Positions 47,352 to 56,257 of a stretch of DNA of 64,000 nucleotides are shown one piece after another. The number at the start of each line of letters is the position of its first letter. Within the stretch, counting starts at the first letter, position 1. Origin of the DNA: AP-15 sp963795485. Lineage in GTDB: Bacteria; Pseudomonadota; Alphaproteobacteria; ATCC43930; CGMCC-115725. The notes under the pieces were generated by a model. The model made no database searches. It was not told the DNA's origin and worked only from the letters and a program-made list of their open reading frames with translations. The DNA is taken from NCBI GenBank assembly GCA_963795485.1, contig CAWCIL010000008.1, positions 1,240,001-1,304,000 on the forward strand, given 5' to 3'. The position numbers were made by a program, and so were the translations under genes.

Positions 47352-48885
47352 CGTAAAGCGTCTCGATCGTGATCGTCGCGAGGCCGCGCTCGCGGGCAAA
47401 CCGCTCGGTATTGCGACGGGCCTTGCCGCGAACGAAAAACGGGACCCTGCCCAGCTCCTGTTCGGCCTCCTTTGCCCAGGCAGGCGCGCAGTTTTCCGGT
47501 TGGCTCGGCAGCGATGAAGCAGCCGTGGGGAGCCGCTCGATGATGGTCCCCAGATGCGACGGGGAGGCGTCGGGGTGGAATTCAAAGTCGCCGCGAAACA
47601 TCGCGAGCAGGTGCTCTTCGAGCCCCATCATCAACGGGTGCACCCAGGTATCGAAAATGACATTGGCGCCTTCGACGCCCATTTGCGGCGAATAGCGCGC
47701 AGGGAAATCCTCGACATGCACCGGCGCCGAGATTACCGCGCAGGCGATGCCGAGGCGCTTCGCGATATGCCGCTCCATCTGTGTGCCGAGGATCAGTTCG
47801 GGCTGGAGCTCGGCGATCCGCGCTTCGACTTCGAGGTAGTCGTCGGTGACGAGCGGCTCGACCGCGTAAGATTTGGCGGCTTCGCGGACCTCGCGGGCGA
47901 ATTCGCGGCTGTAGGTGCCGAGACCGACGACCGTAAAGCCCAGCTCCTCGGCCGAAATGCGCGCGGCAGCGACCGCATGCGTGGCATCGCCGAATACAAA
48001 AACCCGCTTCCCGGTCAGATAATTCGAGTCGATCGAGCGCGAATACCACAGTGCGCCCGCGTCCCGTGTCGCCGTCGCCGCGGTCGGGTCGCGGCCGCTC
48101 ACCCGGGCGACCTCGTCGAGAAAGTCTCGGGTCGCGCCGACCCCGAGCGGCACGGTTCGCACCATCGGCTGGCCGAAGCTGCGCTGCAGCCATTGCGCGG
48201 CCGGCAGCGCCGTCTCCGGATACAAGACGACGTTGAAATCAGCGTCGCCAAGGCGCGCGAGATCGCTGGGAGTAGCGCCCAGCGGCGCCGTAACGTGGAT
48301 TTCGATCCCGATGCCGGCGAGCAGCTTTGCCACTTCGCCAACGTCGTCGCGATGCCGAAAACCCAATGCGGTCGGGCCGAGGAGATTACAGCGAGGCGCT
48401 CTCCCTTTCGGCAACGGCCGTGTCGCGCCCGGCGGTGGCGCCGAGGGCCCGGCGAGTGCGCGGACAAGCTGATAGAAGGTTTCTGCCGCGCCCCAGTTCT
48501 CCTTGCGCTGATAAGCCGGCAGCTCGAGTGCGACGACAGGGATCGGCAGACCCAGGGACCGCGCCAGACCGCCGGGATCGTCCTGGATCAGTTCGGCGGT
48601 GCACGACGCGCCCACCAGCAAGACTTGCGGCCGAAATCGCTCGTAGACTTCCCGCGCGGCCGTCTTGAAAAGCTCGGCGGTGTCGGCGCCCAGATCGCGT
48701 GCCTGGAAAGTCGTATAGGTGACCGGAGGTCGCCGGCCGCGGCGCTCGATCATCGTGAACAGGAGATCGGCGTAGGTGTCTCCCTGCGGCGCGTGCAGCA
48801 GGTAGTGCACGCCCTCCATCGCGGTGGCGACGCGCATCGCGCCGACATGCGGCGGACCCTCATATGTCCAGACTGTCAGCCGCAC
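47326..48885 (-). CDS. bchB: Dark-operative protochlorophyllide reductase subunit B
   Basis: NifK-like catalytic subunit; BchN2B2 reduces the C17-C18 bond. Its 519 residues begin MRLTVWTYEGPPHVGAMRVA. Asp36, in HAPQGDTYADLLF, is the unusual Asp ligand of the shared 4Fe-4S cluster. Other motifs: LLVGASCTAELIQDDPGGLA, VFVFGDATHAVAAARISAEE and GTQMERHIAKRLGIACAVIS. The C-terminal domain ends TIETLYDAKAHFS. Only three bases separate it from bchN; it overlaps bchH by 26 bases. Confidence 0.97.
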   Translation of the reverse strand: MRLTVWTYEGPPHVGAMRVATAMEGVHYLLHAPQGDTYADLLFTMIERRGRRPPVTYTTFQARDLGADTAELFKTAAREVYERFRPQVLLVGASCTAELIQDDPGGLARSLGLPIPVVALELPAYQRKENWGAAETFYQLVRALAGPSAPPPGATRPLPKGRAPRCNLLGPTALGFRHRDDVGEVAKLLAGIGIEIHVTAPLGATPSDLARLGDADFNVVLYPETALPAAQWLQRSFGQPMVRTVPLGVGATRDFLDEVARVSGRDPTAATATRDAGALWYSRSIDSNYLTGKRVFVFGDATHAVAAARISAEELGFTVVGLGTYSREFAREVREAAKSYAVEPLVTDDYLEVEARIAELQPELILGTQMERHIAKRLGIACAVISAPVHVEDFPARYSPQMGVEGANVIFDTWVHPLMMGLEEHLLAMFRGDFEFHPDASPSHLGTIIERLPTAASSLPSQPENCAPAWAKEAEQELGRVPFFVRGKARRNTERFARERGLATITIETLYDAKAHFSS

Positions 48886-48888
48886 GGC

Positions 48889-50181
48889 TCAGGCTGCCAA
48901 TCGCGCGCGGCGCGACAGTGGGCGGACGAACAGTTCGGCCAGATCGCCGGCCTGGTCGTAGCCCTGTATGGGCGTGAACAGCAGCTCGATCGACCACTTT
49001 GTCGTCATCCCTTCGGCTTCGAGCGGGTTTGCCAGACCGAGACCGCAGACGACGAGATCCGGCCGCGCGGCGCGGCAGCGATCGAGCTGTCGGTCGACAT
49101 CCTGGCCTTCGCTCAACGTCGTCCCCGGCGGCAGCATCGCCAGCTCATCGGCAAGGTGCCGGCGATGCAGGTAGGGCGTGCCGATCTCGACGAGGCGCAT
49201 CCCCATCTCGCGCGAGAGGAACCGCGCCAGAGGCACTTCCAGTTGCGAATCCGGGAAGAGAAAGACGCTTAGGCCGGCGAGCTCGCGGCGGCGACGCTGG
49301 AGCGCCTCGGCGGCGCGCGCTCGGCCGGGCGCGGTTACCGCGTCAAACCGGGTCGGTTCGATTGCCCAGGCTTTGGCTGCAGCCTGGAGCCAGCGGGTGG
49401 TGCCTTCGGCGCCGAGCGGGAACGGGGCACGTATGTGGGTGGCGCCGCGGTTTTCGAGGGCGCGGGCGGTATCGGCGAGAAAGGGCTGTGCCAGCAACAG
49501 CCTGGTCCTCGCTCCGACCGGCGGCAGGTCGCCCGCCCGCCGCGGCGGCAGGAAGCGAACAGGGCCGATCCCAAGGTCCCGAAAGATCCGCGAAAACTGG
49601 TCCTCGACGACATCGGCCAACGCACCGGCAACGAGCAGCGAGGGCTCGGCGTCGTCAGGCTCGCGCGGCAGCTGAGGAGCCAGTGCCGCGAGACAGGCAT
49701 CTTCGCCCTGGGTAAAGGTCGTCTCGATGCCGCTCCCCGAATAATGCAAGACTCGAACGCGCGGCTCGTGGGTGCGCGAGAGGCGCGCCGCCGCGCGCGA
49801 CAGATCGAGCTTGATGACTTCCGAAGGGCAGGAGCCGACCAGGAACAGCAACCGAATATCGGGGCGCCGGTCCAGCAGCCGCCCGACAACGCGGTCGAGC
49901 TCGTCATTGGCGTCGGCGAGGCCCGCGAGGTCGCGCTCCTCGATGATCGCCGTGGCAAAGCGCGGCTCGGCGAAGATCATGACGCCGGCGGCCGACTGGA
50001 TCAGATGCGCGCAGGTTCGCGACCCGACGACGAGGAAGAACGCGTCCTGGATCTTGCGGTGCAGCCAGACGATCCCGGTCAGGCCGCAAAAAACCTCCCG
50101 CTGGCCGCGCTCATGCAATATCGGTAAGTCGCTGCACCCCAACACCGGCTCGGGTTTCCTTGCGGCAGCCGATCCGGTCAT
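48889..50181 (-). CDS. bchN: Dark-operative protochlorophyllide reductase subunit N
   Basis: NifD-like partner of BchB, holding the three Cys ligands of the 4Fe-4S cluster. The 430-residue protein shows ILHERGQREVFCGLTGIVWL, FLVVGSRTCAHLIQSAAGVM and LFLVGSCPSEVIKLDLSRAA, the three cysteine regions, in order. The start ATG 50181 overlaps the bchF stop by 4 bases, coupling translation. Confidence 0.97.
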   Translation of the reverse strand: MTGSAAARKPEPVLGCSDLPILHERGQREVFCGLTGIVWLHRKIQDAFFLVVGSRTCAHLIQSAAGVMIFAEPRFATAIIEERDLAGLADANDELDRVVGRLLDRRPDIRLLFLVGSCPSEVIKLDLSRAAARLSRTHEPRVRVLHYSGSGIETTFTQGEDACLAALAPQLPREPDDAEPSLLVAGALADVVEDQFSRIFRDLGIGPVRFLPPRRAGDLPPVGARTRLLLAQPFLADTARALENRGATHIRAPFPLGAEGTTRWLQAAAKAWAIEPTRFDAVTAPGRARAAEALQRRRRELAGLSVFLFPDSQLEVPLARFLSREMGMRLVEIGTPYLHRRHLADELAMLPPGTTLSEGQDVDRQLDRCRAARPDLVVCGLGLANPLEAEGMTTKWSIELLFTPIQGYDQAGDLAELFVRPLSRRARLAA

Positions 50182-50822
50182 GCGGACGCTCCCAGACCCG
50201 GAGCACTGTCACGGGAGAAGTCTTCCGCTTCGCGGCGCGCGGAACGCAGCTTGAGCACGAACTGCCCAGCGTTCACGAGATAGGCTGCGTACGCGGCCAA
50301 TGCCAGCATCAACAATTCGCCGGCGGTCAGGTATCCGGCCATCAGTGCAATGACATAGCTCGTGTGTAATACCAGGACGATCATGCTGCCGATGTCTTCC
50401 CAAAAAAACGAAGGGGCGAATAAATAAACGCCGAAAACTTCACGTTCCCACAGCGAACCGGTCACCATGATACAATATAGGGCCAGCGTTTTGACCACGA
50501 CCGAACCGGTGGCCAGCGCCAACCCTTTGCCGGTCGCGAAATAGTGCAGCACCAAGCAGAGGCTGACGATAAAGACTGCGAATTGGATCGGAGCGAGCCA
50601 CGCTTGCACCAAAGTCCAGAGCGTCTCGTCACGCCGATGCCGCTGCTCGGCGCTGTAGATCGGCCGCCGCCGGGGATAAGCGTACGACGAAATGGGAATA
50701 TCGCCGGCGACAGTCGCCCAAGGGCAGTTATCGAGCCTGCCGATCACACGTTCGACTAGGCCGAGCAAGACCGGTGTTTTCCCGACACTCGACCGCACGT
50801 CTCTCGAGCATGCGTCAGCCAT
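50178..50822 (-). CDS. bchF: 3-vinyl bacteriochlorophyllide hydratase
   Basis: Membrane enzyme adding water to the C3 vinyl group. The family core begins YSAEQRHRRDETLWTLVQ and continues through WLAPIQFAVFIVSLCLVL, MVTGSLWEREVFGVYLFAPS and FFWEDIGSMIVLVLHTSYVI. About 45 residues precede the usual start in this reading frame; there is no in-frame ATG nearer to the core, though a GTG (MIGRLDNCPW) is possible, so the real start is unsure. First gene of the superoperon bchFNBHLM-lhaA-puhABC-acsF-puhE-hemA. Confidence 0.93.
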   Translation of the reverse strand: MADACSRDVRSSVGKTPVLLGLVERVIGRLDNCPWATVAGDIPISSYAYPRRRPIYSAEQRHRRDETLWTLVQAWLAPIQFAVFIVSLCLVLHYFATGKGLALATGSVVVKTLALYCIMVTGSLWEREVFGVYLFAPSFFWEDIGSMIVLVLHTSYVIALMAGYLTAGELLMLALAAYAAYLVNAGQFVLKLRSARREAEDFSRDSAPGLGASA

Positions 50823-50911
50823 TCTTCGCTGATCCCCGCCTGACGTCTCGTTCCCACTTCCGAACCGCGCGGCGATTTTCCCGCGTTTCCGGCATGACTT
50901 CCGGATCAGCG

Positions 50912-50970
50912 ACCTTAGGGTGCTCGTTGACGGAGTGTCAACTAGATTTTACGTATGATGTGATTGACAT
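50912..50970. promoter_or_regulatory. Divergent bchF/ppsR promoter region with near-consensus PpsR boxes
   Basis: On the minus strand TTGACA (50941-50936) and TAAGGT (50917-50912), 18 bases apart, form a candidate bchF promoter. On the plus strand TTGACG (50927) and TACGTA (50950) face ppsR. Overlapping both is TGTCAACTAGATTTTACG (50936-50953), one base from the PpsR/CrtJ consensus TGT-N12-ACA. TGTGATTGACA follows at 50960. The rest of the 416-base gap shows no gene. Confidence 0.5.
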
Positions 50971-51238
50971 TATGCCGGGGCCGCGTAGACACTGACGCTC
51001 TCGGGACACTCACGTTCTCGACGGAACATGTTTCCCAAGAGGGTTGGCGCCGTTTGCCTTAGGCAGCGCGCCGGCCGCAGCGACTGATTTCGCCTCGGGC
51101 GCCGTAAGCTCTTCGGCGGTTCGGCGTTTCCGTTTGGTCATTGACGGGAGGTGTAAGGCCGGTCACAACGCCCCGAGACCTCGCGTTGCGACGGCAGAAT
51201 AGCGATAGAGGCAAAGATGCGGAGTCTCAGCTAATCTC

Positions 51239-52765
51239 GTGAAGGGATTCGTCGCCCCCAGGAGGTCACTCGGAAATCTCGACGCCGCCTCGGCTTCGGC
51301 GCTGATCGCTGCGTCGAATGACGTTGTCTTGATCCTGGACAGAAGCGGGATCGTCAGAGACGTAGCCTGTTTCCATGATGACCTCGCTGATCGTCTAGCG
51401 CTGGCCCGTTGGATCGGGAGACCGTGGGTCGAAACCGTTACCGAGGAAAGCCGCGCCAAAATCGCCGGGATGCTCCGCGACGCCGCCGCCGGCGAGACGC
51501 CAAATTGGCGGCAGGTCAACCATTCGGCCGCGCCCGACGCGGATATACCGATTATGTACTGCGCGGCTCCTGTGGGGCGAGCGGGCCGTGTCGTCGTATT
51601 TGGCCGCGATCTGCGGCCGATATCGGCGCTGCAGCAAAGGTTCATCGATGCGCAGCAGTCGATGGAACGCGATTATCTCCGGCTGCGGCGGGCCGAGACG
51701 CGGTATCGCCTGCTGTTCCAGATGTCGTCCGAGGCGATTCTCGGCGTCGAGGCGGGCAGTCTGAAAGTTCTCGAGGCGAACCCAGCGGCGGAGCTCCTTC
51801 TGGGCGGATCGGCTAAGCGTGTGCTTGGGCGGCCGCTGCCCGCAGTCTTTGCCGCGGAATCCGCGCAATCTGTGCACAGTTTGCTGGCGACGATTCGCGC
51901 TGCAGGGAGAGCCGAAGCCGTCCAAGTTCGATTGGCTCACGACAGTCGTGAAGTGTTGATATCCGCATCTGTCTTCAGGGACGAGGCATCTTCGCTTTTT
52001 TTTGTTCAGATTCACCCAATCGATGGGGCATCATCTTTATTAACTATCTCTGGTTCTACAGAGAAATTCTTGGATGTGATGTTGCATTTGCCGGATGCAT
52101 TTGTCGCAACCGCGGCCGACGGACGGATCCTCGCCGCCAACGCCTCGTTTCTCCATATGACTTAACTGGCCAGCGAGGAGCAGGCGCTCGGGGAACCGCT
52201 CGATCGTTGGCTCGGGAGACCCGGTGCCGATGTTAGCGTTATGTCTGCGATGCTTCGCCAGCATGGATCGTTGCGCCTCTTCGCGACCTCGCTCCAGGAT
52301 GAGCACGGAGCCTCCATGGAGGTCGAAGTGTCGGCGGTTTCGGTGGTCGAGGCTGATCGCAGATCGCTCGGTTTTGCGATCCGTAATGTTAACCGAAGGA
52401 TGAGCGGCGATGGCCGACCGATCCGCGAACTGCCGCGGTCCGTCGAGCAGCTGACCGAACTGATCGGTCGCGTTTCGCTGCGGGACTTGGTCCGTGAGAC
52501 TACCGACCTGATCGAACGGCTATGCATCGAGACAGCGCTTGGACTGACTGGCGACAATCGAGCCTCGGCCGCCGAAATGCTTGGTCTCAGCCGCCAAAGC
52601 CTTTATATGAAACTGCATCGTTACGGGCTTGCCGATCGAGACGATCAAGAATCCGGCGGGGATGAGGTAGATTTCTATAATATTTTGAACCCTCGGTTTT
52701 TCGTCGGCACATATTGGGAACCAAGGCTGATCGCGTCCGATGGACTTTTGCGAACGACAATATAA
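51239..52765 (+). pseudogene. ppsR: Photosynthesis repressor PpsR/CrtJ, interrupted by an in-frame stop
   Basis: Redox-responsive PAS/Fis-type regulator that represses bch, crt and puc genes in oxygen. The start (KGFVAPRRSLGNLDAASA) and N-terminal, PAS1 and PAS2 regions are clear (QMSSEAILGVEAGSLKVLEA). At 52163-52165 a TAA stands in the same frame between FLHMT and LASEEQALGEPLDRWLGRPG; the family has Gln there, so one C-to-T change (CAA to TAA) explains it. The frame then continues unbroken through the rest of PAS and the HTH, LIERLCIETALGLTGDNRAS then AAEMLGLSRQSLYMKLHRYG, with the conserved redox Cys. Translation could restart at ATG 52241, giving a 174-residue HTH fragment. The 308-residue truncated product would lack DNA binding. 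Confidence 0.88.
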
Positions 52766-52918
52766 AAGCAGCTTTGGGGTTGGCTGTTGTCGGGGGCCCG
52801 CGACGGCGTCCGGGCAGGACGCTAAACCCGTGCAAAGCTTTGACGTTGGCCGGGGGCGGCTTCGTCCCTGGAGCGGCGTCCAGCTTCGAACGAACGACCG
52901 ATAATATTGCCGGAAGCA

Positions 52919-54142
52919 GTGACTATCCGCGGGCCGTATGACGTGGTGGTGATCGGGGGCGGCCCTGCCGGGTTGACCGCGGCGGACGAGCTTGCAAGGC
53001 ATGGCCTTGAGGTCCTGTTGCTCGATCACCCCACCGACAAACATCCCTGCGGCGCGGTCCCCCCGAGACTGCTGGAGCAATTTGAGATACCTGAGGAGCT
53101 GCTGGCGACCCGCCTCAAAAGCGCCCGGATGATTTCCCCCTCGGGGCGGATTGTCGACATGCCGATCGACGACGGATTCGTCGGGATGGTCGATCGTCCG
53201 CGATTCGACGAATGGCTCAGAAACCGGGCGGCAGCGGCCGGCGCGATCCGGCTCATCGCAACTTTCGTCCGTCTCAGCCGCGGTGAGGACGGCATGGCGA
53301 CCGTTCATTATGACGCCGATCCGTCAATGGCTGGCGGATCGGCGACCGGGTCGGTGCGGGCTCGCGCTATCGTCGGCGCCGATGGCGCGGTCTCCGCGGT
53401 GGCGCGCCAGGCAATCTCGGGCGCGGATCGCGTGGGCCGCAGAACCCTTTATCATGAGATCGTCCGCTCGCCGGCAGCCCCCGCCGAAATGTTCGATCCG
53501 GAGCGCTGCGAAATTCATCATCGCGCGGCCTTCTCGCCCGATTTTTACGCCTGGATCTTTCCCAACGGGGCCACAACGAGCGTTGGCGCCGGCAGCACGA
53601 GCGGAACCTTCTCGCTTTCCGCCTCGGTCGCATCGCTGCGCGAGAAATCGGGCCTCGACAAGGCCGAGACGATGATACGCGAAAGCGCGCCGCTCCCGCT
53701 CCGTCCACTCGCTCGATGGGACAATGGCCGGGACGTTGTGCTGGCCGGAGACGCGGCCGGTCTCGTCGCGCCGGCTACCGGCGAGGGGATCTACTACGCG
53801 ATGACCAGCGCGCGGCTGGCCGCCGACAGCGTGCACGAGATGCTGTTGACAGGCGACGTGCGGGCATTGGCGATGATGCGTACCCGGTTCATGAAATCGC
53901 ACGGCCGAATCCTCTGGGTGCTCGGGATCATGGAACGCTTCTGGTACAGCAGCGACGAAAGGCGGGAGCGTTTCGTCAGCCTTTGCCGCGATCCGAACAT
54001 TCAGCGCCTTTCGCTCGAAGCATATCTCAATAAAGACCTCTCGCTCGCGAAGCGCCATGCCCACGAGCGCTTCTTTTTTCGGAATTTGGCGCTGCACGCT
54101 TTCGACTACGAGGTCTTTTCGCGGTTTCGACGGCGAAATTAA
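52919..54142 (+). CDS. bchP: Geranylgeranyl reductase family protein, BchP paralogue 1
   Basis: FAD-dependent enzyme of the family that saturates the geranylgeranyl tail of bacteriochlorophyll. It has 407 residues from GTG 52919, which has GGAA just upstream; a TTG at 52907 also fits. FAD motifs: YDVVVIGGGPAGLTAADELA, VGADGAVSAVARQAI and VVLAGDAAGLVAPATGEGIY. The family motif PCGGA(I/V)PP reads PCGAVPP here, one Gly short. The C-terminal LWVLGIMERFWYSSDERRER and FVSLCRDPNIQRLSLEAYL match BchP. A second homologue lies at 57.6-58.8 kb, next to bchG in the usual place, so this copy may be redundant or altered in specificity. Confidence 0.85.
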   Translation: MTIRGPYDVVVIGGGPAGLTAADELARHGLEVLLLDHPTDKHPCGAVPPRLLEQFEIPEELLATRLKSARMISPSGRIVDMPIDDGFVGMVDRPRFDEWLRNRAAAAGAIRLIATFVRLSRGEDGMATVHYDADPSMAGGSATGSVRARAIVGADGAVSAVARQAISGADRVGRRTLYHEIVRSPAAPAEMFDPERCEIHHRAAFSPDFYAWIFPNGATTSVGAGSTSGTFSLSASVASLREKSGLDKAETMIRESAPLPLRPLARWDNGRDVVLAGDAAGLVAPATGEGIYYAMTSARLAADSVHEMLLTGDVRALAMMRTRFMKSHGRILWVLGIMERFWYSSDERRERFVSLCRDPNIQRLSLEAYLNKDLSLAKRHAHERFFFRNLALHAFDYEVFSRFRRRN

Positions 54143-54219
54143 GCATCAAACTTTGTAAGCAGCGGATCGCGCCTCTGGCGTTTCGTCATTCTATTCGGCG
54201 GCGATTTCAACCGAAGCGT

Positions 54220-54237
54220 TGTCAATTTTGGATGACG
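54220..54237. promoter_or_regulatory. PpsR-like box upstream of ppaA
   Basis: TGTCAATTTTGGATGACG has the TGTC-N10-GAC(A) form of PpsR sites but ends in G. A TTGACA that could be a -35 element lies 28 bases downstream (54266). In phototrophic relatives ppaA/aerR is often next to PpsR-controlled genes. Confidence 0.4.
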
Positions 54238-54381
54238 ATTGCCCGCTGACCGACGTAAAGTTTTCTTGACAGATGGTTTTGGAAATCGGACGCTCGGTTC
54301 GACCTGTCGAAACGAGGCAAGCTCGCAGCATATTGAAAGTAGCATCAGCTACTAATTTACAACGAAAAGCTGGAGGGGGAA

Positions 54382-55269
54382 ATGGCTCCGCAGATCGTTG
54401 GCGCATTCGCATTTGCAGGTATCGGCGAAGACGACCCAACTCCGAGGCTCAACCGCGACTCTGGATACGACGCTTCGCGCGAAGCCAACGATCGTCGCCG
54501 CGCCTATCTGTTGAAGACGATCGAGCTCGAGATCATCCCGAAAATGGTCTCGGCCAAACGAGAAGTGCAGGATCGCTCCAACGGGAATGGGTTCGACAGT
54601 CGGTTTCGCGTCACGGTACAGTCGGTTGCGCAATTCACTCGATCGCTCCTGGCTGAGGATTTATCGGCGGCGCTCGCCTATATCGAAATTCCTCTGTCCC
54701 AGGGATTGCCGTTGGAGGCCATCTGTCTCGATCTGCTAGCGGCGTCGGCGCGTCACTTGGGAGCGCTGTGGGACGAAGATCTGATCGACTTTGCAGAAGT
54801 TACGGTCGGCCTCGGGCGACTGCAGCAAATCGTCCGCGAATTGGACCAGAGATCGCCCTGTGAAGTCGGATTTCCGGCCGCTCGCCGGCGGGTGTTGATC
54901 GTCCCGGTCCGCGGCAATCAGCACACTTTTGGCAGCCTGATGGTGGGTGAATTTCTCCGTCGCGCGGGTTGGGACGTTTGGTCGGTGACCCCGGCCCCGA
55001 ATGATAACCCGGCCAAACTGTTGCACGAAAATTGGTTCGCGATCGCCGGGTTCTCGGCCAGCTGCGACAGCCAGCTCGAGGCCTTGTCCACCCAGATCCG
55101 CCAGACGAGGGAGGTCTCGCGAAACCGGCAGATCGGAATCATGGTCGGCGGTCCGGTTTTCGCCGCGTCCCCGCAACTCGTCGCCAAGGTGGGTGCCGAC
55201 GCCACCGCGCTCGACGCTGGCCAAGTGGCGAGTGTGGCCCGAAGCCTCGTGGGCCGGTCTAGCGGCTGA
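54382..55269 (+). CDS. ppaA: PpaA/AerR, cobalamin-binding antirepressor of PpsR/CrtJ
   Basis: Regulator that binds B12 and antagonises PpsR, promoting photosystem genes. The 295-residue protein has a helical N-terminal half (VTVQSVAQFTRSLLAEDLSA, DLLAASARHLGALWDEDLID) and a Rossmann-like B12-binding domain: VLIVPVRGNQHTFGSLMVGE, whose Gln-His-Thr matches the His loop of AerR, and FLRRAGWDVWSVTPAP. It has a strong GGAGGGG ribosome site. Its last base overlaps the candidate bchG ATG. It is intact although its target ppsR is interrupted; the cell also has a cobalamin operon in this window. Confidence 0.9.
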   Translation: MAPQIVGAFAFAGIGEDDPTPRLNRDSGYDASREANDRRRAYLLKTIELEIIPKMVSAKREVQDRSNGNGFDSRFRVTVQSVAQFTRSLLAEDLSAALAYIEIPLSQGLPLEAICLDLLAASARHLGALWDEDLIDFAEVTVGLGRLQQIVRELDQRSPCEVGFPAARRRVLIVPVRGNQHTFGSLMVGEFLRRAGWDVWSVTPAPNDNPAKLLHENWFAIAGFSASCDSQLEALSTQIRQTREVSRNRQIGIMVGGPVFAASPQLVAKVGADATALDAGQVASVARSLVGRSSG

Positions 55270-56253
55270 TGGCTAATAGCCGAGTGGATCGGGCTGACGG
55301 AACTCGGTACGTGAAATGCCAGGAGATGGGACTGCGAAATCAGGGCGCAGCCGGCCCGCCCGAAAAGAACCCGATGCTGTCCACCGCAACGATCAACAGT
55401 TTCGTCGAGCTGCTCAAGCCGATCACGTGGTTCGCGCCGATATGGGCCTTCGGCTGCGGCGTCGTGTCATCGGGGACAGCGGTGATCGATCGTTGGCCGA
55501 CCGTCGCCGCCGGGTTCCTGCTTTGCGGACCGTTGGTTTGCGGCACCAGCCAGGCGGTCAACGACTGGTACGACCGCCACGTTGACGCGATCAACGAGCC
55601 GCGGCGGCCAATCCCGTCGGGCCGGGTCCCGGGGCACTGGGGCCTCGCAATCGCGGCTCTTTGGACGGTGTTGTCGATCGCGGTCGCCATATCGCTCGGT
55701 CCGTGGATTCTTGGTCCGGCGATTGCCGGTCTCGCTTTGGCCTGGATCTACAGCGCCCCGCCGCTGCGGCTGAAGCAGAACGGGTGGTACGGCAATGCCG
55801 CCGTCGCCGCCTGCTATGAAGGTTTGCCGTGGATCGCCGGCGCCGCCGTCATGATCGACGGCCTACCCGGCTGGCGCATCTTCGCGGTCGCGGCCCTCTA
55901 CAGCGCCGGCGCGCACGGCATCATGACGCTGAACGATTTCAAGTCGGTCGAGGGCGACCGGCAGATGAGCATCCGGTCGCTGCCGGTGCAGCTCGGCATC
56001 GATAATGCGAGCCGCGTCGCCTGTCTCTTCATGGCGGTCGTGCAGGTCGTCGTCATAATACTGCTTGGCTTATTGAGGCGGCCGATCCATGCGGCCGCCA
56101 TCGCGCTGCTGCTCGCCGCCCAGCTCGACTCTGATGCGGGCCTTCCTGCGTGCACCGGCAGAGCGGGCGCCCTGGTACAACGCGACCGGCACAAGTCTCT
56201 ACGTCCTTGGAATGCTGATAGCGGCCTTCGCATTGCAACCAACCCCAGGGTAG
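55269..56253 (+). CDS. bchG: Bacteriochlorophyll synthase (one frameshift)
   Basis: Membrane prenyltransferase joining bacteriochlorophyllide and geranylgeranyl diphosphate. Core motifs: ELLKPITWFAPIWAFGCGVV, the first Asp-rich site in QAVNDWYDRHVDAINEPRRP, IYSAPPLRLKQNGWYGNAAV and the second Asp-rich site in TLNDFKSVEGDRQMSIRSLP. An extra base near 56128 shifts the last 40 residues; corrected, it reads AERAPWYNATGTSLYVLGML, the BchG end. Corrected length is 327. ATG 55269 overlaps the ppaA stop; MLSTATINSF further in is closer to the usual start. Confidence 0.94.
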
Positions 56254-56257
56254 CGCG

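Noticed and set aside
45278..49272. Long plus-strand frames (530 and 572 codons) opposite bchH, bchB and bchN
   Set aside because: Shadows of well-conserved bch genes; composition is biased and no known fold is visible.
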